This document shows, piece by piece, positions 23,707 through 30,757 of a stretch of 42,666 bases of DNA (its first letter is position 1; every line of letters begins with the position of its first letter). The DNA is taken from NCBI GenBank assembly GCA_019634195.1, contig JAHQVV010000185.1, positions 1 through 42,666 of the forward strand. Reading direction: 5' to 3'. Source of the stretch: Phycisphaeraceae bacterium. Its GTDB lineage: Bacteria > Planctomycetota > Phycisphaerae > Phycisphaerales > Phycisphaeraceae. The position numbers and the translations under genes are program-made. The notes below the pieces were generated by a model. That model was not told where the DNA came from. It did not search any database and saw only the letters and a program-made list of their open reading frames with translations.

Positions 23707-24054
23707 ATGTCTCACTCAGTTCAGGATCAAAATCAAAACCCATCTCCAGGCCCACTTGTCAGCACGCTGGCAAACGACCCCGACATGGTCGAACTCGTGC
23801 AGTTCTTCGTCGACGAGATAGACGACCGGATCACCACGATCCAGACGGCTTCTCAGGCCGACGACATTGCTGGCCTGCGCACCGTGGCACACCAGCTCAA
23901 GGGCGCCGCGACGGGCTACGGCTTTGAGCCGATCTCGCAGACCGCTGGCGAACTGGAGCGGCTGATCGACGCGACGGACGCGCTCGAGGTCACCAGCGCG
24001 ATCCAGCAGCAGGTGGATCACCTGATCGAGCTGTGCCGACGCGTGGCGGCGTAA
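23707..24054 (+). CDS. Stand-alone histidine phosphotransfer (Hpt) protein
   Basis: The product is 115 residues. The Hpt four-helix signature is clear: LVQFFVDEIDDRITTIQTA, then LRTVAHQLKGAATGYGFEPISQTAGELERL, with the phospho-accepting His in AHQLKG. Such proteins shuttle phosphate between hybrid kinases and response regulators in the cytoplasm. No kinase or regulator is adjacent; the hybrid kinase at 3103-5517 in this window is a candidate partner only by inference. An eight-G run just upstream (23683-23690) is prone to slippage. Confidence 0.88.
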   Translation: MSHSVQDQNQNPSPGPLVSTLANDPDMVELVQFFVDEIDDRITTIQTASQADDIAGLRTVAHQLKGAATGYGFEPISQTAGELERLIDATDALEVTSAIQQQVDHLIELCRRVAA

Positions 24055-24108
24055 ACCGGTTCTCCGGCCTGCTTCGTGCTCGGATAACCCCGCTACAATC
24101 TTCGGCCT

Positions 24109-25341
24109 ATGCCGGAGATCCACACCCACACGTTTTCAAATGGTCTGACCCTCGTCGCCGAGCCGATGGTCGGCGTGCGCTCGTTGGCGATGACGCTGCT
24201 GACGCCTGCCGGTGTTGCGCGCCAGCCCGAGCCCCAACAAGGTGTTGCGCCGCTATTGGCCGAGCTGCTGACCCGTGGCGCAGGCGGCAGTTCGTCGCGC
24301 GACTTCAACGAGGCGCTCGACACCCTCGGCGTGCACCGCTCGGCCGGCGCGGGTAACCGTCACCTGCGCCTCGGCGCGACGCTCGTCGGCGAGCACCTCG
24401 ACGCCGCCCTGCCGCTGCTGCTGAGCCAGGCGTTGGCGCCGAACCTCGACGCGAACGAGTTGGAGCCTTCGCGGGACCTGTGCCTGCAGGAGATCGCGGC
24501 GCTAGACGACGACCCGCAGCGGCGCGCGATGATCGCGCTGCGGGAGCACCACTTCCCCGAGCCTTTGGGCCGGCCAAGCGACGGTGTGGCGGAGCACCTC
24601 AAGGCGCTATCGATTGAGGATGTGCGCAGCTTCTGGCAGGCCGGCGTTGTGCCCGGCGGGTCGATCCTTTCGTTCGCGGGCCAGTTTGATTGGGACAAGC
24701 TGTGCGACACAGTGGCAGCGCTCACCGCCGACTGGTCCGGCCAGGCCGACGAGGTGCAGGCGACTAAAGACGCCCCGCGCGGCTACACGCACCTGGAGGC
24801 GCAGACCGAGCAGGCCCACATCGGCCTGGCTTACGACGCGCCGGCCGACCCCGACGAGCAGTCGATGCTCCAGCGGGCGGCGGTGTCCGTGCTGTCCGGC
24901 GGGATGTCCAGCCGACTGTTCACCGAGGTCCGCGAGAAACGTGGGCTGTGCTACTCGGTCTACGCGAGCTACGCCGGGATGCGCGACCGTGGGGCGGTGC
25001 TTGGGTATGCCGGGACGACAACGCCCCGGGCCCAGGAAACGCTGGATGTGTTTGTGGGCGAGCTCCGCCGGATGTCGCAGGGTGTCGAGGCCGACGAGTT
25101 ACAGCGAGCGATGGTCGGGATGAAGGCCCGGCTGGTCATGCAGGGCGAGTCCAGCGGCGCACGAGCCGGCGCCATCGCGGCGGACCTGTACGTCCACGGC
25201 CGGCCGCGCACGCTCGCTGAACTGGCTGATCGCGTGGACAGCGTGACGCTCGACGATGTAAACCGTTATGTGGCCGAGCGGGTTGTTAAAGACATCACCG
25301 CCGTGACGATCGGCCCGGAGCGATTAAACTTCCCGGAATGA
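24109..25341 (+). CDS. M16 peptidase-family protein lacking the zinc motif
   Basis: The product is 410 residues with the M16B two-domain layout: N-terminal FSNGLTLVAEPMVGVRSLAMTLLTPAG, and C-terminal SSRLFTEVREKRGLCYSVYASYAGMRDRGAVLGYAGT (Arg/Tyr of the substrate-binding half preserved). The inverted zinc motif HxxEH is replaced by Pro48-Leu-Leu-Ala-Glu52 in GVAPLLAELLTRG. It is therefore probably an inactive partner of the kind that pairs with an active M16 subunit. No active partner lies in the window. A -10-like TACAAT lies at 24094-24099. It is followed by coaB 40 bases downstream. Confidence 0.82.
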   Translation: MPEIHTHTFSNGLTLVAEPMVGVRSLAMTLLTPAGVARQPEPQQGVAPLLAELLTRGAGGSSSRDFNEALDTLGVHRSAGAGNRHLRLGATLVGEHLDAALPLLLSQALAPNLDANELEPSRDLCLQEIAALDDDPQRRAMIALREHHFPEPLGRPSDGVAEHLKALSIEDVRSFWQAGVVPGGSILSFAGQFDWDKLCDTVAALTADWSGQADEVQATKDAPRGYTHLEAQTEQAHIGLAYDAPADPDEQSMLQRAAVSVLSGGMSSRLFTEVREKRGLCYSVYASYAGMRDRGAVLGYAGTTTPRAQETLDVFVGELRRMSQGVEADELQRAMVGMKARLVMQGESSGARAGAIAADLYVHGRPRTLAELADRVDSVTLDDVNRYVAERVVKDITAVTIGPERLNFPE

Positions 25342-25381
25342 CCCCCGGAATAAACGGCCGCACTATGCAGCTCTACCCCTC

Positions 25382-26005
25382 ATGCGCATCCTGATCACAG
25401 CAGGCCCGACTCGCGAGCCGATTGATGATGTCCGGTTCATCTCCAACCGCTCCAGCGGGCAGATGGGCTTCGCCCTGGCGGAGGCCGCTTCAGCGGCCGG
25501 GCACGGCGTCACCTTGCTGCTAGGCCCTGTGTTGATGCCGCCCAGCGTCGCCGATGAAGTCCATGTCATCCGCTTCAACACCACCGCCGATCTCGAGGCC
25601 CTGTTGGCCGAGCACTTCCCCAAGTGCGATGTGTTGATCAAGGCCGCCGCTGTCGCCGATTACCGCCCGGCCGAGCTGATCAAAGGCAAAACCCCGCGCG
25701 GCAAGGGCCTGAAGATCGAGCTTGAGCCGACGCCCGACCTCGTTGCCGGCTGCGCCAAGACCAAGCGGGACGACCAGACGGTCATCGCGTTTGCATTAGA
25801 GGACCCCGCGGTGATAGAGACGCGAGCGGTCGAGAAGATGCAGCGCAAGAAAGTGGACGCGATCCTGGCCAACCCGCTGCAGACGATGGACGCCAGCGAC
25901 ATCGAGCCGATCTTGTTCTACGCCGACGGCCGACGCGATGCGCCCGGAAGAATGGCGAAGACTAAATTGGCGGGTTGGTTGATCGGTAGGGTTGAGACAA
26001 TGTAG
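25382..26005 (+). CDS. coaB: Phosphopantothenate--cysteine ligase (CoaB), stand-alone
   Basis: The product is 207 residues. [32 protein letters not shown] at the N-terminus is the CoaB nucleotide-binding signature. AAAVADYRP (about 85-95) and the basic [20 protein letters not shown] are also conserved, as are IAFALE and the C-terminal KTKLAGWLI. It joins cysteine to 4'-phosphopantothenate in coenzyme A synthesis. In most bacteria this domain is the C-terminal half of CoaBC. Here the CoaC decarboxylase half is absent, so it must be encoded elsewhere. The start follows directly after the stop of the M16-like gene by 40 bases. Confidence 0.88.
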   Translation: MRILITAGPTREPIDDVRFISNRSSGQMGFALAEAASAAGHGVTLLLGPVLMPPSVADEVHVIRFNTTADLEALLAEHFPKCDVLIKAAAVADYRPAELIKGKTPRGKGLKIELEPTPDLVAGCAKTKRDDQTVIAFALEDPAVIETRAVEKMQRKKVDAILANPLQTMDASDIEPILFYADGRRDAPGRMAKTKLAGWLIGRVETM

Positions 26006-26062
26006 TGGCAGGACGGTTTCGGATGGGTTCCACACCTGATCGGGAACTTGGTGGTTTGATCG

Positions 26063-26395
26063 GTGAAGGAATTGCAGATTGGATTGAGTAAAATGACGTC
26101 AGGCCTATTCTATTATGGCACTGAGGAGGAGGTTGCGATTGGCGACCGCATCCGGATAAAGAGGTTGTTTGGAAAGGACCTTAAAGGTGTCGTTGTCTAT
26201 ATTCCCGGGATAAGTCCTAAGAACTCAGACTTAGAATATGAAGATGTTAAACAGTGGGCAATCGAGCTCAGCAATGGTGAGCTGAATGTCATGCTGTATG
26301 CTCCGAACCATCGATTAGGACAGCCGAAAAAGAATATTTTTCTTGTGTCAAGAGGAGAAAGCGAAGGAGTGAAGCCTGAAGATCGATTCCACTAG
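26063..26395 (+). CDS. Small orphan protein in an AT-richer patch, hypothetical
   Basis: The product is 110 residues from GTG; the ATG at 26093 (MTSGLFYYGTEEE) is an equally good start and neither has a clear ribosome site. The sequence predicts a compact beta fold (EVAIGDRIRIKRLFGKDLKGVVVYIPG, EYEDVKQWAIELSNGELNVMLY). Codon use (AAA, GAT, TTT, ATT) and base composition differ visibly from all neighbours, which suggests recent acquisition. It could be an immunity-type or defence-associated accessory protein, but nothing proves this. The family is unrecognised. Confidence 0.6.
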   Translation: MKELQIGLSKMTSGLFYYGTEEEVAIGDRIRIKRLFGKDLKGVVVYIPGISPKNSDLEYEDVKQWAIELSNGELNVMLYAPNHRLGQPKKNIFLVSRGESEGVKPEDRFH

Positions 26396-26467
26396 TAGAG
26401 AGAAAGAGTTTCAGGTAATTAACCATAAAAAACGAATGGACCTCGCGCGAGTTTCAGCCGCGAGTCA

Positions 26468-27268
26468 CTATCGGGTCTTCGCGGTGGGGAACACCAGCAC
26501 CCGCCGGTACGCGCTGCTCGCCGCGTCGATCCGCTTGGCGAGTTGGTGCAGGTGGCAGGTCGGTACGGCCGGGAACAGGTGGTGCTCGGTGTGCAGGAAC
26601 ATGTTGTAGGACAGGCGGTTGAGCCAGCCGCTGCGCAGGGTGCGGTACGGGACGTCGTCGCCGCAGCCGTGGTGGACGGTCCATACGGCGGAGAACCCTA
26701 CAAAGCACTCGCCCACAAGCATCGCCAGCACGTGCCACTGCAAAGCGGTCGGCAGCCAGGGCGTCGCTGCAACGATACCCACGACAACCAGCAACTCTGC
26801 CACGACCCATCGGCGCTTACTTCGCCTGGCCAGCCGTAAGGCTTCGACGTGTAGGCGGATCGGGAATAGCGGCCCAGTGAGCAGCGCGAGCCAAAACGGC
26901 CGCCGGGCGATCTTGCCCTCGAAGTCATCATCATCCAGGCAGTGCCGGTGATGGTTCAGGTGCGTGGCCTGCACCGCGTGCATGGAGGTGAGCATCACCG
27001 CGCTGAGCGCGAAGAGGATCTTGTCCTGCCAGTGGCGGGCGACGGGTAGTTGATAGTGCTGGCAGCCGTGCGAGAGGCGGAGCCCTGTGAGGAAGACGAA
27101 GAACGAGCCGACCATGCCCAGCGGGACCAGCCCCAGGCCATAGAGCGCGGCGGACACCGCGAGCCAGGGCAGGCAGATCATCACCTCGTGTGCGATCTCA
27201 AGCCGAGTCATCGGCAGTAGGTCGCACCAGACAACATCGCGCAGGGCTTGGTCTCTTGTCGTTGCCAC
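26468..27268 (-). CDS. Fatty acid desaturase family protein
   Basis: The product is 266 residues from GTG; AAGGAGG six bases upstream supports this start. The three di-iron His boxes of membrane desaturases are present: HGCQH (67-71), HLNHHRH (103-109) and HTEHHLFP (226-233). Several membrane helices lie between (about 30-62, 84-97, 125-140, 155-190). The reaction is oxygen-dependent desaturation or hydroxylation of a lipid or carotenoid-type substrate; which one is not visible. The GTG shares one base with the TAG of the DCC gene, so the two are translationally coupled at the end of the six-gene operon. Confidence 0.88.
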   Translation of the reverse strand: MATTRDQALRDVVWCDLLPMTRLEIAHEVMICLPWLAVSAALYGLGLVPLGMVGSFFVFLTGLRLSHGCQHYQLPVARHWQDKILFALSAVMLTSMHAVQATHLNHHRHCLDDDDFEGKIARRPFWLALLTGPLFPIRLHVEALRLARRSKRRWVVAELLVVVGIVAATPWLPTALQWHVLAMLVGECFVGFSAVWTVHHGCGDDVPYRTLRSGWLNRLSYNMFLHTEHHLFPAVPTCHLHQLAKRIDAASSAYRRVLVFPTAKTR

Positions 27269-27768
27269 TACGCACCTCCTTGCTCAGCTCCTGCTTTTTC
27301 TTTCGCCTTGCGCAGCGCACAGACCGCGTTGTTGCAGTGTGGGACCTCGGGCTCGGCCTGGAGGTCGGTGCGCAGGTTGTCGTCGCCCTTCATGCCCAGC
27401 AGCGTGGAGATGGCCCGGCGGTTGGTGCTGATCGCGGCATACGCCCGGCGCGCCAGCCCCGCCATGCCCGGCCGGGCCAGCCGCATCGCCAGCGGGCGGT
27501 ACGCACGCAGCGCGTAGAAGCACATCACCCACGCCTTGTCGTCGCGGTAGACCTTGCCGGCGTCGTCGGCGACGAGCAGCTCCTCGGGCCGGCCCTGCGC
27601 ATCGGTCAGGTACAGCAACTCGGGGTACAGCGTTTGCTGCTTGCTCGATCCCTGCGGGAGGAAGCGCATCGTGATGAGCTTGGGCTGCTTATCCAGCCAC
27701 TGCCGACAACGTACGCAGAAACCGCAGGTCGGGTCGTAGAGGACGGTGAGTTGTTGGGGGTTTGTCAT
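27268..27768 (-). CDS. DCC-family thiol-disulfide oxidoreductase (DUF393)
   Basis: The product is 166 residues. LTVLYDPTCGFCVRCRQWL at 7-25 is the DUF393 signature with the redox pair Cys15/Cys18. The downstream KAWVMCFYALRAYRPLAM block is also typical. The C-terminal HCNNAVCAL adds two further Cys. The protein is predicted thioredoxin-like; substrates are unknown. The ATG overlaps the stop of the SRPBCC gene by four bases and its stop overlaps the desaturase start, so it is embedded in the operon. DUF393 genes frequently sit near lipid-modification and light-stress genes in other bacteria, which fits the desaturase. Confidence 0.87.
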   Translation of the reverse strand: MTNPQQLTVLYDPTCGFCVRCRQWLDKQPKLITMRFLPQGSSKQQTLYPELLYLTDAQGRPEELLVADDAGKVYRDDKAWVMCFYALRAYRPLAMRLARPGMAGLARRAYAAISTNRRAISTLLGMKGDDNLRTDLQAEPEVPHCNNAVCALRKAKEKAGAEQGGA

Positions 27769-28322
27769 TGGTTTGCCGCCTTTCTTTCGGGGGCCGTGGT
27801 GGCTTTGCTGTTTTGCCTTCTTAAGCGATCGATTCGGTGGGTGGTGTGCATGCGTAGCGACCAGTTTGCTTGGATCATGACCCACCCGAGCCAGGCGCGG
27901 ACCGCGAAGCGCGGCAACCAGCGGGCAGACCACCGGCCACGGACGCTAAGCGTCAGTTCGCAGGCGTCTTCCCCGATGGGTATGAGCATGTACTTGTAGA
28001 TGTGCGGGAAGCCCGCGTTGGGCTCGCGTTGTGACAGGTCGGTAAACGCGAAGCACTGGCCGGGCACGACGCGGGTGATCGTGCCGACGCGGTCGAACCA
28101 GTTGAAGCCGACGCCGTGGCCGATGCGGATCGCCGTGCCGCGTGGCGGCATTGTTTCGAGCCGGTTGCCCTGCGCGTCGGCCAAGTGCGTGTGGTACGGG
28201 TCGGCGGCGACGAACCGGCTCAGCCGCTGCATGACCGCCCAGATCTCGTCCGTGCTGGCATCAAGCCTGACGCTTGTTGTGGCGCTGACGCCCCAGCGTG
28301 GTGACAACGTGACCCGTGTCAT
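27765..28322 (-). CDS. SRPBCC/polyketide-cyclase-like protein
   Basis: The product is 185 residues. The START/SRPBCC pattern is visible: VSATTSVRLDASTDEIWAVMQRLSRFVAADPY at the N-terminus, GVGFNWFDRVGTITRVVPGQCFAFT in the middle, then ELTLSVRGRW and an amphipathic C-terminal helix (FAVRAWLGWVMIQANWSLRM). These helix-grip folds bind hydrophobic ligands. The ATG overlaps the preceding stop (ATGA, 28319-28322). The second SRPBCC-like domain is at the C-terminus of the upstream gene, so the operon encodes two. Confidence 0.7.
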   Translation of the reverse strand: MTRVTLSPRWGVSATTSVRLDASTDEIWAVMQRLSRFVAADPYHTHLADAQGNRLETMPPRGTAIRIGHGVGFNWFDRVGTITRVVPGQCFAFTDLSQREPNAGFPHIYKYMLIPIGEDACELTLSVRGRWSARWLPRFAVRAWLGWVMIQANWSLRMHTTHRIDRLRRQNSKATTAPERKAANQ

Positions 28323-29452
28323 GGCCTGCTCCTTTCCGCGCTCTTGGCGAAGGTTTTTGGTGGCTTGGGCTCGACCATGCCCCTGAGGACGTGGCGGTGC
28401 AGCTCGTGGGCGAAGGCGTGTTCGATCGGCTGCCAGAGCACACGCGGGCGCAGCAGCGGCTCGTAGCGCGTGGTCAGCGTGACGCGTGTCTGGTCGTCGG
28501 CGACGCGTTCAAAATCAAACGCCCCATCGATCAGGCGGATCGAGTTGTTCTCGAACTTGTGCTGCTCGATGACATCGAAGGCGAGGACCTCGCCGGGCAC
28601 GACGTGCGTGGCCTGTTTGACGAGCCTTGCGTCGCCGGTGTAGACGCAGGCCTGCCGGTCGCCGACGCCATGGATCTTGCCCTCGACATGGCTGGGTGTG
28701 GGCAGGCCGAGCCGCAGCAGCCACGGGCGGCCGTGCGTCACTTCTTCGTAGAACACCCACCGGCCCCAGGCCTGCATCTGGCCCATCGGCACGAGCTGCT
28801 CGGTCTGCACGGTTTCGACCTCGATCGGCGGGGCAAACGCGCGCTCGGCCAGGTGCGCGATGCCCGGCAGCAGCAGGAGCCCGAGGATCACGGGCAGGTG
28901 CTCGCGCTGGCTGAAGCGTGTGTTCTTTAAGATCGTGGCAAGGATGTAGGAGCCGAGGATGCCGAAGTAGAACCCGCCGAGGGTCGGGACGAAGAAGATG
29001 AGGATCAGCATGACCCCGCAGAGCACGCCCGCGAACTCGCCGGCCATCAGCATCAGGACAAGGATCAACGCGCAGATCAGGCCGACGACCTGGAGGGTGA
29101 TCAGGCCCGTCCGGCGCTTGGGCGACGGGCGATACCCCACCAGGGCGCCGATCATGAAGGGCACCGCGATGAAAATACCCCAGCCCAGTGACTGGTTGAG
29201 ATAGAACGCGACGCACCAGGCAAAACCCGCGCCGACCGAGAGCAGCGCCCCCGGCCACCAGTAGAGGTACCAGATGAACGGCGGCTTGCGGCTGAAGGTC
29301 CGCTCGTTGTCGGGGTCGAACGGCCGGCCACACTCCGGGCACACCGCTTCGTGCAGCCCGACGAGGCGGTACCCACACGCCAGGCACCGCGGGTGACGCC
29401 GGCTGTCGCTTGCGTCCTGCTGCGGGTTGATCGTGGGTTTCGGGGTGTTCAT
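28319..29452 (-). CDS. Zinc-ribbon, multi-pass membrane protein with C-terminal SRPBCC-like domain
   Basis: The product is 377 residues from the ATG at 29452. The N-terminus has a CxxCG...CPECG zinc ribbon (CLACGYRLVGLHEAVCPECGRPF, about 22-44). Several membrane helices follow (about 65-85, 90-105, 120-140, 143-175 and 186-200). The C-terminal soluble part (about 205-360: PPIEVETVQTEQLVPMG...RWVFYEEVTHG...VLAFDVIEQHKFENNSIRLIDGAFDFERVADDQTRVTLTTRYE) has the order of an SRPBCC lipid-binding domain. The family is unrecognised as a whole. It is coupled by ATGA to the next gene in the operon. Confidence 0.68.
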   Translation of the reverse strand: MNTPKPTINPQQDASDSRRHPRCLACGYRLVGLHEAVCPECGRPFDPDNERTFSRKPPFIWYLYWWPGALLSVGAGFAWCVAFYLNQSLGWGIFIAVPFMIGALVGYRPSPKRRTGLITLQVVGLICALILVLMLMAGEFAGVLCGVMLILIFFVPTLGGFYFGILGSYILATILKNTRFSQREHLPVILGLLLLPGIAHLAERAFAPPIEVETVQTEQLVPMGQMQAWGRWVFYEEVTHGRPWLLRLGLPTPSHVEGKIHGVGDRQACVYTGDARLVKQATHVVPGEVLAFDVIEQHKFENNSIRLIDGAFDFERVADDQTRVTLTTRYEPLLRPRVLWQPIEHAFAHELHRHVLRGMVEPKPPKTFAKSAERSRP

Positions 29453-29547
29453 GGCGGGCCTTTCCGGCGCACGTTGCTGTGCCGTGGCCTGAAAGGCCGG
29501 GCGCCCTGGCCCGGAATCCATGGGCGCCCGGCAGCAGGCGTGATGGG

Positions 29548-29988
29548 CTACGTCGCGGGCTCGAGCACCAGCTCTTCATCCGGCTCGATCGGCGGGGGCG
29601 CGGTCTCGTAGATCGCGTTCTTCCGCATCCGATTAAACACGTAGATGTTGAAGAAGTGCATCACGCCAAGGATCAGCAGCACGACACCGAGCTTGTAGCT
29701 GAGCACCTCGAAGATCTCGGCGACGTTGCGCGGGGCGAGTTCGGTCTTGAGGACCAGGGTGACCCAGCCGAGGTTGATGAGGTAGAACCCGACGACGAGC
29801 AGGTGGTTAACCGAGTCGGCCAGGGACTCGTCGCCATGGAACGCGGTGACGAGGAAGACCCGGCCGTGGTGGTGCAGCGTCTTGGCGACCCAGACGGTCA
29901 GCACGATGCTGATGAGTAGGTAGATCGCGTAGGTGGGCACGAGATGCTTGTCGGCGGTCTGAGTGGCGGCGAGCAGAAGGGCTTGCAT
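29548..29988 (-). CDS. Multi-pass membrane protein, hypothetical
   Basis: The product is 146 residues, preceded by a strong ribosome site (AAAGGAGG). Three or four hydrophobic helices lie at about 18-36, 62-80 and 97-117. A conserved-looking HHHGRVFLVTAFHGDESLADSVNHLL segment lies between them and an acidic Pro-rich C-terminus follows. The His-rich loop could bind metal. The family is not recognised. It is second in the operon after the GbsR/MarR regulator. Confidence 0.68.
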   Translation of the reverse strand: MQALLLAATQTADKHLVPTYAIYLLISIVLTVWVAKTLHHHGRVFLVTAFHGDESLADSVNHLLVVGFYLINLGWVTLVLKTELAPRNVAEIFEVLSYKLGVVLLILGVMHFFNIYVFNRMRKNAIYETAPPPIEPDEELVLEPAT

Positions 29989-30084
29989 GGTTGGCCTCCT
30001 TTGGGCCTGTTACGACGCTGACGCAGCATCGCGGAGTGGGTGGTCAAATTTACGAGGCGTGTTTGGGGAGCCGCGACCTCCCGG

Positions 30085-30609
30085 CTATTTGCCGATCAGT
30101 TTTTTGAGCTTCGAGCCCATCTTGAGGAAGCGGATGAGCAGCGGCCGAGGCAGCAGGCGGACCTGGCCGTACCAGCCGCTGAGCGCTTCGATCAGGCCCA
30201 GCAGGTCGGAGAGCCGGTCGTGCGTGTGCTTCTCGGAGGCCCCGGCGTCGGCGGCCTCGATCACGCACTCGCGCAGCAGCGTGAGCGTCGGATCGATCTC
30301 GCGCTTCTTACGCTCGTCGAGCACCGCCATGAACATCTCCCACACGTCCGTCTGCGTGCTGAAGTGCTCCTTCCGCTCGCCGAGGATGGGCACCGCCTGG
30401 ACGATGCCCCAGCCCTGCAACTCGCGCAGCGACGTGCTGACATTGGACCGGGCGACGCTGAGCGTCTCGGCGATCTCGTCGGCGTTGACCGGCTTGGGGG
30501 CGATATACAGCAGCGCGTGGATCTGCGCGACCGTGCGGTTGATGCCCCATCGGCTGCCCATCTCGCCCCAGTGGAGCACGAATTTTTGTTGGACTTCAGT
30601 GAGCTGCAT
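30085..30609 (-). CDS. GbsR/MarR-family transcriptional regulator
   Basis: The product is 174 residues. A winged helix-turn-helix occupies about 35-95 (GINRTVAQIHALLYIAPKPVNADEIAETLSVARSNVSTSLRELQGWGIVQAVPILGERKEHF). This is the characteristic GbsR opening with the MGSRWG block before it. The C-terminal part is a helical dimer or ligand domain. GbsR proteins sense small molecules such as choline or bind hydrophobic ligands; the ligand here is unknown. It is the first gene of the operon, and an operator-like inverted repeat lies 34-75 bases upstream, so autoregulation is likely. Confidence 0.88.
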   Translation of the reverse strand: MQLTEVQQKFVLHWGEMGSRWGINRTVAQIHALLYIAPKPVNADEIAETLSVARSNVSTSLRELQGWGIVQAVPILGERKEHFSTQTDVWEMFMAVLDERKKREIDPTLTLLRECVIEAADAGASEKHTHDRLSDLLGLIEALSGWYGQVRLLPRPLLIRFLKMGSKLKKLIGK

Positions 30610-30642
30610 GGCGGGCCTTTCGCGGGTTTCTTGCCTCTATGA

Positions 30643-30703
30643 CCTGTATCGGTCATTTATTTCTGTCTAAACAGAAAATACAGGAAAATCTGCGCACGGT
30701 CAA
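30643..30703 (-). promoter_or_regulatory. Promoter and nested operator of the GbsR/desaturase operon
   Basis: On the minus strand, -35 TTGACC (30703-30698) and -10 TATTTT (30680-30675) are 17 bases apart. The -10 is inside an inverted repeat TTTCTGT/ACAGAAA (30660-30666 and 30671-30677). That repeat is enclosed by a second pair CCTGTAT/ATACAGG (30643-30649 and 30678-30684). A regulator bound here would block RNA polymerase. This is the best-supported regulatory site in the window. Confidence 0.65.
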
Positions 30704-30732
30704 GCTCCTTGGGCGAAAAACCCGGTTTTATG

Positions 30733-30757
30733 AAATGAAAGGTCCGGCCGCCGGCCT
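30733..30757 (-). terminator. Possible terminator after the Deg-type protease
   Basis: On the minus strand AGGCCGG and CCGGACCT pair with one bulge immediately after the stop codon, followed by TTCATTT. The stem is strong; the T tract is imperfect. Confidence 0.35.

Noticed and set aside
27769-27933. Upstream extension of the DCC gene
   Set aside because: It overlaps the SRPBCC coding sequence in another frame. The family starts right at the ATG at 27768, which has the four-base overlap seen elsewhere in the operon.
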